Program-made: the position numbers and the translations under genes | Assembly: GCF_014397785.1 (NCBI RefSeq) | Contig: NZ_VZQQ01000044.1 | Coordinates: 1 to 49,682, forward strand | Length of the DNA: 49,682 nt | Direction of reading: 5' to 3' | Origin: Paraburkholderia podalyriae | Lineage (GTDB): Bacteria > Pseudomonadota > Gammaproteobacteria > Burkholderiales > Burkholderiaceae | Notes under the pieces: model-generated | What the model saw: the letters and a program-made list of their open reading frames with translations, nothing else | What the model was told of the DNA's origin: nothing | Database searches by the model: none | Shown here: piece by piece, positions 43,244 to 49,682 of the stretch | How the letters are laid out: each line of letters begins with the position of its first letter | How positions within the stretch are numbered: position 1 is the first letter of the stretch

Positions 43244-44590
43244 ATGGAGAAGATGATCGGATCCACGGCGGCGGTCCCCGTGACTACCGCCGCAGCCCCT
43301 ACCGCCGGCGCGGACGAGCTTTTGTTTCGCAAGGTCGCCTGGCGAATCGTTCCCTTTCTGTTCGTGTGCTATGTGGTGTCCTATCTAGACCGGACCAACA
43401 TCGGTTTCGCCCAGTTGCAGATGAAGCACGACCTGGGCTTCAGCGACGCGATCTATGGCCTGGGTGCCGCGACGTTTTTTGTCGGATATGTTCTTTTTGA
43501 AGTACCGAGCAACTTGCTGCTGGCGAAGTTCGGCGCGCGTCGGACTTTCACGCGCATCCTGCTGTTATGGGGACTCGCTTCCGTCGGAATGCTGTTCGTC
43601 TCAACGCCCCGCAATTTCTATGTGCTGCGCTTTCTGCTCGGCGTATTCGAAGCTGGCTTCTTCCCGGGAGTGGTCCTGTACCTCACGTATTGGTTCCCGC
43701 CGAACCGGCGCGCCGGCGTGCTGTCGGTGTTTTTCGCCGGCTTGACCGGCGCCGGCGTATGCGGGGGACTGGCGTCAGGCTGGATCATGCGTGATATGAG
43801 CGGCGTGTTGGGTCTTCTGGGCTGGCAATGGTTATTCATCATTGAAGGCTCGCCTGCTGTGCTGCTGGCGTTCGTCGCGCCGTTCTGCCTCGTGGATAAG
43901 CCGAGGGATGCGAACTGGCTTACGACTCACGAAAAGCAGTGCCTTGAATTGCTGCTCGCGGGCAGCGGCGAGGTGAACAGCGGCGCGCATGACTCCAGCG
44001 GACTGCTCGCCGTGTTGCGCAACCCGCGTGTCTATCTCTTTGCGTTCGTCCATTTTGCGTTGACTTGCGCTACGCTCAATCTGGTTCTCTGGATGCCACT
44101 GATGATTCGCGATTTCGGGATCGTAGATGTCGTGGCGATCAGCCTTTATACCGTCGTTCCGAACGCGATCGGCGCGATCGGAATGATCCTCATCGCACGC
44201 CACTCGGACCGGGCACGCGACCGCCGCAAGCATTTCTGGTTTTGCGTGTTCGGTGGCGCCGCCGCGCTTGCTGCGCTCACGCTGCATTTGCCAAGCTTTC
44301 CGGTGATGCTCGCACTGCTGTCGATATGCACCACGCTGGGTTTTGCCGCCTTCCCCGTTTTCTGGGCGGTGCCGCCGACCTGCTTGCCAGGCAAGACGAC
44401 CGCGCCCGGCATCGCTGCTATCAGCAGTATCGGTATGACGAGCGGTATCGTGGGCCCGTGGTTAATCGGCCAGATCCGAACCACGACCGGCAGCATGGAT
44501 CTTGCACTATACCTGCTGGCTGCGCTGCTGTTCCTGAGTGGCATCGCGTTGCAGTTGGGCGTGAGGCTGAAGGCGGATCAGTCCGACTGA
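43244..44590 (+). CDS. MFS transporter, anion:cation symporter family
   Basis: This 448-residue permease has about 12 transmembrane helices. TM1-2 contain PFLFVCYVVSYLDRTNIGFAQLQM, the ACS-family signature, and the loop after TM2 reads EVPSNLLLAKFGARRTFTRI. The ACS family imports organic anions such as hydroxyphenylacetate, phthalate, tartrate and glucarate. It is therefore probably the uptake system for the acid degraded by the neighbouring enzymes. An Ala/Thr-rich leader precedes TM1. A purine-rich GGGAGAGAGAG provides the ribosome-binding site. It is the first gene of the plus-strand operon and diverges from the DUF35/CoA-transferase operon across a shared regulatory region. Confidence 0.92.
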   Translation: MEKMIGSTAAVPVTTAAAPTAGADELLFRKVAWRIVPFLFVCYVVSYLDRTNIGFAQLQMKHDLGFSDAIYGLGAATFFVGYVLFEVPSNLLLAKFGARRTFTRILLLWGLASVGMLFVSTPRNFYVLRFLLGVFEAGFFPGVVLYLTYWFPPNRRAGVLSVFFAGLTGAGVCGGLASGWIMRDMSGVLGLLGWQWLFIIEGSPAVLLAFVAPFCLVDKPRDANWLTTHEKQCLELLLAGSGEVNSGAHDSSGLLAVLRNPRVYLFAFVHFALTCATLNLVLWMPLMIRDFGIVDVVAISLYTVVPNAIGAIGMILIARHSDRARDRRKHFWFCVFGGAAALAALTLHLPSFPVMLALLSICTTLGFAAFPVFWAVPPTCLPGKTTAPGIAAISSIGMTSGIVGPWLIGQIRTTTGSMDLALYLLAALLFLSGIALQLGVRLKADQSD

Positions 44591-44622
44591 TGAGCACCGG
44601 AGGCGCACCGCGTACCGGGTAC

Positions 44623-44642
44623 CCGACTCGCGCCGGAGTCGG
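44623..44642 (+). terminator. Intergenic hairpin after the MFS gene (weak)
   Basis: A perfect 7-bp stem (CCGACTC / GAGTCGG) with a 6-base loop lies 33 bp after the MFS stop and 26 bp before the monooxygenase. No T-run follows, so it may be an attenuating or processing hairpin and not a true terminator. Confidence 0.3.
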
Positions 44643-44667
44643 AAATTAACTGACGATAGGAACCATC

Positions 44668-45849
44668 ATGCTTGGACAGAACCTCCGTAGTGGAATTTTT
44701 CTTGCGCCCTATCACACACCCAACGAAGACCCCACTCTGGCGTTGCAACGGGACCTTGAACTGGTAGAACATCTCGACAAACTCGGCTTCGAGGAAGCAT
44801 GGATCGGCGAGCATCATTCAGCGGGCTACGAGATCATTTCTTCTCCGGAATTGTTCATTGCCGCGGCCGCAGAGCGCACAACGCGGATCAAGTTGGGAAC
44901 CGGTGTTGTGTCGCTGCCTTATCACAACCCGCTTATGGTTGCAAACCGCATTGTTCAGCTGGATCACATGACCCGTGGTCGAGTGATGTTGGGGGTAGGG
45001 CCCGGCTCCCTGAATTCGGATGCGATGATGCTTGGTATCGAGCCAGGTGCGCTGCGCGATCGAATGGCGCAATCGCTGGACGTAATCATGCGTCTGCTGC
45101 GAGGGGAAACGGTGACGGAGACCACGGACTGGTTCTCCCTGGTCGAGGCCAAACTTCATTTGAGGCCTTTCACCTGCCCACATCCCGAGGTTGCAGTTGC
45201 AAGTTCTGTGACACCCTCAGGTGGTCGTGCGGCCGGAAAATACGGCTTAGGTATGCTTTGTGTCACCGCGACCGAGGGGAGCGGCTACGACGCCCTGGCG
45301 ACGAACTGGCAAGTGGCTCAGGAGTTGGCCGCCGAGAACGGACACCATGTCGGACTTGACAGACTTCGCCTCGTTGCGCCGATGCACATTGCGGAAACTC
45401 GTGAAAAGGCATACGAGAACGTCCGATACGGGATCCAGGAATTTTTAGCCTACAACGACGTCATCTTTCCGGCCCGTTACCGGGATCTTCGCGGTCGCGA
45501 CCCCGTGCAAGCGCTGGTCGAAAGCGGACGAGCTGTTATCGGCACGCCAGCGGATGCCATTGCGATGATTGAGCGATTGCATAGAAAGCAGGGTGATTTT
45601 GGCGCGTTTTTACATTTGGCAACAAACTGGGCTGATTTTGACGCAACCAAGCGGTCATACGAGCTATACGCGCGTTACGTTGTGCCACATTTCAGAAGGT
45701 CGAATACGTCGCGTCAGTCTTCATTCCAATGGGTCAGTGAAAATTGGGATAAGTTAGATGTACTGACGATGCAGGCCAGGCAGGCCATGTTCGACAAGCA
45801 TTCAGCTGAAAAGGTGAGCCGGGAAAAAGCTCTCTCAAATGAAAATTGA
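44668..45849 (+). CDS. Luciferase-like FMN-dependent monooxygenase
   Basis: This 393-residue LLM-class flavin oxidoreductase has a TIM-barrel start RSGIFLAPYHTPNEDPTLALQRDLELVEHLDKLGFEEAWIGEHHSAGYE, then LGTGVVSLPYHNPLMVANRIVQLDHMTRGRVMLGVGPGS. These features place it near limonene 1,2-monooxygenase-like and diketocamphane-type members. Such enzymes take FMNH2 from a separate reductase and insert one oxygen atom, by epoxidation, Baeyer-Villiger reaction or hydroxylation. A good AGGA lies upstream of the ATG. The NADPH-FMN reductase gene follows 30 bp later, which makes a two-component monooxygenase likely. The substrate cannot be read from sequence. Confidence 0.9.
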   Translation: MLGQNLRSGIFLAPYHTPNEDPTLALQRDLELVEHLDKLGFEEAWIGEHHSAGYEIISSPELFIAAAAERTTRIKLGTGVVSLPYHNPLMVANRIVQLDHMTRGRVMLGVGPGSLNSDAMMLGIEPGALRDRMAQSLDVIMRLLRGETVTETTDWFSLVEAKLHLRPFTCPHPEVAVASSVTPSGGRAAGKYGLGMLCVTATEGSGYDALATNWQVAQELAAENGHHVGLDRLRLVAPMHIAETREKAYENVRYGIQEFLAYNDVIFPARYRDLRGRDPVQALVESGRAVIGTPADAIAMIERLHRKQGDFGAFLHLATNWADFDATKRSYELYARYVVPHFRRSNTSRQSSFQWVSENWDKLDVLTMQARQAMFDKHSAEKVSREKALSNEN

Positions 45850-45879
45850 CCCAGGTGCTGCACGAAATATAGGAGTGTC

Positions 45880-46500
45880 ATGGTGATGAAGCGACCACTT
45901 ATCGTAGGAATGGGGGGGACGACCCGACCGGGATCCTCGTCCGAGCAGTCACTCGCCATCGCGTTGCACAAAGCACAACAGTCTGGCGCGGAGACCATGT
46001 TGTTTCGTGGCGCAGACCTGATATTGCCATTGTACGAGCCGCAATCCAAGGTTCTTGCGCCGGATGCGAAGGCTCTTATTGATGCCTTGCGAAGAGCGGA
46101 CGGCGTTATTTTTTCTTCGCCCTGTTATCACGGCGGTGTCTCGGGGCCGCTCAAGAATGCTATTGACTACACCGAGGAAATGAGCGCTGACGAGAGAGTG
46201 TATCTGGATGGTCGAGCTGTAGGGGCGATCTGCTGTGGATTTGGGGTGCAAGGGCCCATGGCGGGTTTGAACGCCCTCCGTGCAATAACCCACGCCCTGC
46301 GTGGGTGGCCCGTACCCCTTGGCGTAGCCATTAATTCAGCAGCGGTCAAGTTTCGCGACTGCGGTTGTGACGACGAAAAGACTGTGCAACAGATCGAAGC
46401 CATGGCAGATCAAGTCCTTAACTTTGCGGTGATGTCAATCCAGGAAAGAGCGAAAGCAAGGGCGCGATCCAGTTTGAAGTGCAACACCTCCCTCGTGTAA
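45880..46500 (+). CDS. NAD(P)H-dependent FMN reductase (flavodoxin-like fold)
   Basis: The 206-residue protein contains IVGMGGTTRPGSSSEQSLAIAL (phosphate-binding loop), LPLYEPQS and GVIFSSPCYHGGVSGPLKNAIDY, the pattern of the NADPH-dependent FMN reductase family. It should supply FMNH2 to the luciferase-like enzyme encoded immediately upstream. AGGAG precedes ATG 45880; a second ATG at 45886 is possible. The C-terminus from about SIQERAKARARSS is basic and may be unstructured. RibB follows after 19 bp. Confidence 0.9.
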   Translation: MVMKRPLIVGMGGTTRPGSSSEQSLAIALHKAQQSGAETMLFRGADLILPLYEPQSKVLAPDAKALIDALRRADGVIFSSPCYHGGVSGPLKNAIDYTEEMSADERVYLDGRAVGAICCGFGVQGPMAGLNALRAITHALRGWPVPLGVAINSAAVKFRDCGCDDEKTVQQIEAMADQVLNFAVMSIQERAKARARSSLKCNTSLV

Positions 46501-46519
46501 GGTGCACGCAACTTTTGCG

Positions 46520-47251
46520 ATGAGCGTTCATATGTCCTTTACAACCTTTCCTGCACCGGCCACGTTTGTTGAAAGTGCGTTCGCCGATCTCCCGCTGCTT
46601 GCCACCGAAGCTGTCCCGCCCCGTATCGCCACTGCCTTGCAGGCGATGCGCGATGGCCGCGCCGTCGTCCTGCAGGACGATCACGACCGCGAGAACGAGG
46701 CCGATCTGATCGTCTCCGCCGAGCGTCTCACCAACGAGACCATGGCGCTCCTGATCCGCGAATGCAGCGGCATCGTGTGCCTGTGTCTGCCCGACGAGAA
46801 GATCCGCTCGCTCGAACTGCCGCCGATGGCTGCCAACAACGGGAGCCGTCACGGTACGGCGTTCACCGTTTCGATCGAGGCGCGCGAGGGCGTGTCGACG
46901 GGCGTGTCGGCCGCTGACCGTGTGACGACGATCCGCGCCGCGATCGCTGACAACGCGAAGCCTGCTGACCTCGTGCGCCCTGGCCACGTTTTCCCGTTGC
47001 GGGCGATGCCGGGTGGCGTGCTCGCGCGCCGCGGCCATACGGAAGGCACCGTCGATCTGGCGATTCTCGCGGGTCTGAAGCCGGCCGGCGTGCTGTGCGA
47101 ACTGATGAATCCGGACGGCACGATGACGCGCGGCGCGGACGTGGAGCGCTTTGCAGAGCAGCACAAGCTGCCGATGCTGACGATTGCGGAACTGGTTGAG
47201 TTTCGTGAAGCGCTCGCGGTGGCGCGTGAGTGCTGCGCAGACGCAGCGTGA
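46520..47251 (+). CDS. ribB: 3,4-dihydroxy-2-butanone 4-phosphate synthase
   Basis: This 243-residue RibB converts ribulose 5-phosphate to the four-carbon precursor of riboflavin. Active-site motifs are present: VVLQDDHDRENEADLIVSAE, HGTAFTVSIEA, STGVSAADRVTTI, GHVFPLRAMPGGVLARRGHTEGTVDLAILAGL and CELMNPDGTM. There is no GTP cyclohydrolase II domain, so it is not RibBA. ATG 46520 or 46532 could start translation. No FMN riboswitch is visible upstream; the gene follows the FMN reductase by 19 bp and appears to be part of the monooxygenase operon. It would raise flavin supply for the FMN-dependent step. Confidence 0.92.
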   Translation: MSVHMSFTTFPAPATFVESAFADLPLLATEAVPPRIATALQAMRDGRAVVLQDDHDRENEADLIVSAERLTNETMALLIRECSGIVCLCLPDEKIRSLELPPMAANNGSRHGTAFTVSIEAREGVSTGVSAADRVTTIRAAIADNAKPADLVRPGHVFPLRAMPGGVLARRGHTEGTVDLAILAGLKPAGVLCELMNPDGTMTRGADVERFAEQHKLPMLTIAELVEFREALAVARECCADAA

Positions 47252-47526
47252 GCCTGCACGGACTCGCGCATGGCGGTGCGCGGGTCGGTTTGTCTGCGGT
47301 TTGGCGAGGGGCGGTGCCCGCCAGTTCCTCGGCGGCGGTGTGGCGCTCCCGCGCTGTTACCATCCGTCGCCGCCCCGTTGCAGGAAGACGTCGATGGGGT
47401 CGATGCAACTGCGACGACTGCACGTCGCCGAACGGGCTCTGATGTGATGGACGACTCCCGCCCTTCGGGGTTCGGCATATGCCAAAGTGGAGAGGTCGTG
47501 ACTTCCACGACGAAGGAGCGTTCATC
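47252..47526. other. 275 bp without a gene, upstream of IS110 remnant
   Basis: GC-rich open frames here overlap one another and have no recognisable domain. The right part is probably the left end of the IS110 element. GTGGA and TCCAC arms flank GAGGTCGTGACT at 47484-47507, and a GAAGGAG lies just before the IS110 ATG. Confidence 0.4.
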
Positions 47527-47842
47527 ATGAAGATAGCCACTGTCGGACTGGATCTTGCAAAGACTCTATTCAGGTTCATGGAGTGGATTCGCAGGGACAT
47601 ATTGTCGTACGCAAGCAGCTGCGCCGCGCTGACGTACTGGCGTTTTTCGCGAAGCTTGAGCCGTGCGTGGTCGGCATGGAGGCATGTGGGTCTTCGCACT
47701 ATTGGGGCCGGGAACTCACGAAGCTTGGACACACGGCGTGCCTGATTGCCCCGCAGTTCGTTCGACCTTACGTAAAGAGCAACAAGACCGACGCAGCCGA
47801 TGCTGAGGCAATCTGCGAGGCGGTAAATCGACCGCACATGCG
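47527..47842 (+). pseudogene. IS110-family transposase, frameshifted N-terminal fragment
   Basis: It begins MKIATVGLDLAKTLF, then shifts frame near 47567. The next frame reads VHGVDSQGHIVVRKQLRRADVLAFFAKLEPCVVGMEACGSSHYWGREL and KSNKTDAADAEAICEA, the DEDD-type N-terminal domain of IS110 elements. One lost base explains the shift. The sequence breaks off at about 47842, where an IS3 left end begins. The C-terminal domain is missing. Confidence 0.85.
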
Positions 47843-47886
47843 CTTGGGGGTGCGGCAGAAATCTTGGACTACTTGGAGGTAGTCCA

Positions 47887-48637
47887 TGTACTCGTACGAA
47901 GACCGCATTCGAGCGGTTGAGCTTTACATCAAACTCCGAAAGCGCGTCGCCGCGACCATTCGTCAGTCGGGTTACCCGACAAAGAATGCTCAAAAGCTGG
48001 CATCGAGAGTACGAACGATGTCATGATCTGCCGGCGCGCTATGTGCGTTCAAGGCCGAAGTACTCGGCCGAACAGAAGAAGGCGGCCGTCGAACACTATC
48101 TGAACCATGGTCACTGTCTTGCTGGAACTTTGAGGGCATTGGGATATCCGGGGCGCTAGACACTCGCAGCCTGGGTCGACGAGTTGCACCCCGAAACCAG
48201 GAAATGCGTTGTCGGCAAAGCCGGGGGCGTACCGCAGCCCCGAGAGTTGAAGCAGGCAGCAGTCATCGAGCTGTGTACTCGAGAGGAAAGTGCGCGCGTG
48301 GTGGCACAAAGGATGGGCGTGAGCAGGCCGACGTTATACAACTGGAAAAATAAGCTACTCGGTCGTGAGGTTCCGGCTTCCATGAAACGTCACAACGATT
48401 CGCCGCAAGCCCCTGAGCAGGCAGAACTTGAGCGGCAGGTCGCATCGCTTCGACGCGATATCCGGCAATTGCAGCTTGAACACGACATCCTGAAGAAGGC
48501 CAATGAACTGCTAAAAAAAGACCTGGGCGTCGACCTGCAGCTCCTGACCAACCGGGAGAAGACGTTGCTGGTTGATGCCCTGAAACAAACCTACGCGCTG
48601 TCAGAACTACTAGCCGAGCTGGGTCTTGCGCGCAGCT
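47887..48637 (+). pseudogene. IS3-family OrfA region, disrupted
   Basis: ATG 47887 with GGAGG upstream opens MYSYEDRIRAVELYIKLRKRVAATIRQ. A frameshift near 47990 leads to SWHREYERCHDLPARYVRSRPKYSAEQKKAAVEHYL. An in-frame TAG follows at about 48158. The frame then continues AAWVDELHPETRKCV, the second HTH (ARVVAQRMGVSRPTLYNWKNKLLG) and a leucine-rich coiled coil (LRRDIRQLQLEHDILKKANELLKK). The beginning of OrfB (LVDALKQTYALSELLAELGLARS) ends at 48637, at the 27-bp repeat. Two or more lesions plus the lost OrfB make it inactive. Confidence 0.8.
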
Positions 48638-48664
48638 TGGACGGCGACAATGAACTTGTCCGGT
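48638..48664 (+). repeat. 27-bp sequence, inverted copy of 36462-36488
   Basis: Contains GGCGACAATGAACTTGTCCG. It starts exactly where the IS3 remnant ends and is followed by an IS21-like istA start, so it is probably the left end of that IS21-family element. Confidence 0.75.
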
Positions 48665-48798
48665 GTAGCGGCGATCATCTTGGCCGGTAGTGAGGAGTCG
48701 GAGGCGGCGTAGCCGCCGGAGACGACGAGCTACCGGCGGCGCTGGTTCGGCGGAGGCTAGGATGGGCTGACTGAAACCAAGAAGAAGCGGTCAGCCCC

Positions 48799-48850
48799 AT
48801 GTCTGGAACCCGCATTACCGACCAACAGGTCCGCCTCTACATGAACAATC
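48799..48850 (+). pseudogene. IS21-family IstA, first 15-20 codons only
   Basis: Begins MSGTRITDQQVRLYM, a good match to the N-terminus of IS21-type IstA transposases. Homology ends at about 48845-48850, where the phasin coding sequence takes over in a different frame. The DNA between 48665 and 48798 is the non-coding left end of the element. Confidence 0.65.
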
Positions 48851-48884
48851 GCAAATTTCTGCCGTACAAAAAGCCCGTGCAGAA

Positions 48885-49400
48885 ATGCTTTTCAAGTTAA
48901 CGGGCAAGTTTTTCGATGGATTTGAAAAGCTCAGTCAACTCAACCTTCAAGTGCTCAACGTAACGATGCCTGAAGGGACCGAGATGTTACAAAAGGCGAG
49001 GGACGGTCAAAACCGTGTCGGGTTCTTTGATCTCCAGACCGAACGTTTTGCGCAATTTCCGGAAAAGGTAGCCGTCTACAATCGACATCTGCGCGCGATA
49101 TTTTTTTCCACACAGGCTGAAGTCACACGCGAAGCGCAACGCCAATATGAGAATTTCGGTGGACGAGTACAGGACCTTCTCGGGAGCGTTGCGGATAGCG
49201 CATCAGCGGCATCCGAGAAAACTGCCTTAGCATTGAGGTCGAGGATCATGGAAGCGCCGGAATCTTCCTATGAGGCGGCGTTCAAAGCAACGGAGGAAAC
49301 GAGGGAAGCGGTGCAAAGTGACGTGAAAGCAGCGAGTGACACCGCATCGCAAGCTTCGACGCAAACTCCAGCACAGCCGAATACGCCGCAGAAGCGTTAA
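48885..49400 (+). CDS. Phasin family protein, 5' end lost to IS21
   Basis: Phasins coat polyhydroxyalkanoate granules. The 171 residues from the first ATG read MLFKLTGKFFDGFEKLSQLNLQVLNVTM, the canonical phasin helix, and end in an Ala/Ser/Thr/Pro-rich tail typical of Burkholderiaceae phasins. The same frame is open upstream and encodes EQSQISAVQKARAE, which belongs to the phasin N-terminus. The original start codon and a few residues are therefore missing, replaced by the IS21 remnant. The product could still be made from ATG 48885 if a promoter and ribosome-binding site exist, but no good Shine-Dalgarno sequence is visible. Confidence 0.85.
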   Translation: MLFKLTGKFFDGFEKLSQLNLQVLNVTMPEGTEMLQKARDGQNRVGFFDLQTERFAQFPEKVAVYNRHLRAIFFSTQAEVTREAQRQYENFGGRVQDLLGSVADSASAASEKTALALRSRIMEAPESSYEAAFKATEETREAVQSDVKAASDTASQASTQTPAQPNTPQKR

Positions 49401-49445
49401 GAACGGTTCCTTCAGAGCAGAATGACTTTCTAGGCTCGCAAAACT

Positions 49446-49467
49446 ACCCGCCTATTGCGGGTTTTTT
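49446..49467 (+). terminator. Rho-independent terminator of the phasin gene
   Basis: Stem ACCCGC, loop CTATT less its pairing edge, then GCGGGT followed by TTTTT. It begins 46 bp after the phasin stop. Confidence 0.8.
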
Positions 49468-49468
49468 C

Positions 49469-49501
49469 TTATGACGATCCATTTGTTATGACGATCCATT
49501 T
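49469..49501 (+). repeat. Tandem 16-bp direct repeat
   Basis: TTATGACGATCCATTT occurs at 49469-49484 and again at 49486-49501, offset 17 bp, immediately after the terminator. Confidence 0.7.
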
Positions 49502-49682
49502 CTGCGGGCCGGGTCCATTAAACCAATTAATCAAACAGCAATCTGATGAAAAAAAAGTAAGCGGCTCGCGATGGCCGTTGTAGACGGGCGCAAGAATCGG
49601 CATCAAAGTGATGTCCATCATTTTCGAAGTGGTGGACACCATTTTGTCAGAGCCAACTCAGAGGCCTGGCAGCCGTAAAGGC
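49502..49682. other. Window end; probable IS edge
   Basis: No gene. The motif TGATGTCCATCA followed by GTGGTGGACACCATTTTG near 49610-49646 looks like the terminal region of another IS, but the element continues outside the window and cannot be classified. Confidence 0.35.

Noticed and set aside
46300..46531. FMN riboswitch upstream of ribB
   Set aside because: The region is coding sequence for the FMN reductase up to 46500, and no RFN-element conserved segments were recognised in the remaining 19-31 bp.
1..49682. CRISPR array, tRNA, rRNA or plasmid replication origin
   Set aside because: No regularly spaced repeats, cloverleaf-like genes, rRNA segments, Rep/Par genes or iteron clusters were seen.

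Overview
The window looks like an accessory replicon or genomic island of a Burkholderiaceae bacterium (Burkholderia/Paraburkholderia/Caballeronia type). Reasons: high GC, a DUF3331 protein, a phasin, RND pumps with Burkholderia-like codon use, and a dense mix of IS families (IS1595, IS91, IS30, IS3, ISAs1, IS110, IS21). No tRNA, rRNA, CRISPR array or replication origin was seen.

Region A (128-34354) reads as one 34.2-kb Tn3-family transposon. It has 38-bp terminal inverted repeats (GGGG...TTTAAG) at 128-165 and 34317-34354, a full-length Tn3-type transposase (31347-34217) beside the right end, and a divergent tyrosine-recombinase / coiled-coil DNA-binding pair (26125-27318 and 27498-28451) of the TnpS/TnpT cointegrate-resolution type. 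Its cargo comprises an OmpW fragment; a two-component system (1350-3414) divergent from a complete MexAB-OprM-type RND pump (3671-9606); an IS1595/IS91 scar; a second copy of the response regulator with a truncated kinase; a second RND operon of the MdtABC-plus-outer-membrane-factor type (13709-22855); TetR and ArdC remnants; a type II NADH dehydrogenase; a DUF3331 protein; and a TTC38-like TPR protein. A 1777-bp identical segment (1795-3571 = 11909-13685) places the same regulator gene and the same upstream DNA in front of both pumps.

Region B (34355-36700) is an IS graveyard: a 5'-truncated IS30 transposase cut by the transposon end, an IS3 OrfB tail, an in-frame chimera of two unrelated transposases, and a group II intron maturase scrap.

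Region C (36935-47251) is a compact catabolic island of two divergent operons. The minus-strand operon encodes a DUF35 protein, CoA transferase, enoyl-CoA hydratase, thiolase-like protein, aldehyde dehydrogenase and FadR-type GntR regulator. The plus-strand operon encodes an MFS importer, luciferase-like monooxygenase, FMN reductase and RibB. Two near-identical 21-bp dyads lie 62-65 bp upstream of the two first genes, so the operons are probably co-regulated. The likely logic is uptake, FMNH2-dependent oxygenation, CoA activation, hydration, C-C cleavage to an aldehyde, and oxidation, with RibB supporting flavin supply. The substrate is unknown; a terpenoid or alicyclic compound is a guess from the monooxygenase family.

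Region D (47500-49682) holds decayed IS110, IS3 and IS21 pieces, then a phasin gene whose first codons were lost to IS21, a terminator, and another apparent IS edge. A 27-bp sequence occurs in inverted orientation at 36462-36488 and 48638-48664, bracketing the catabolic island.
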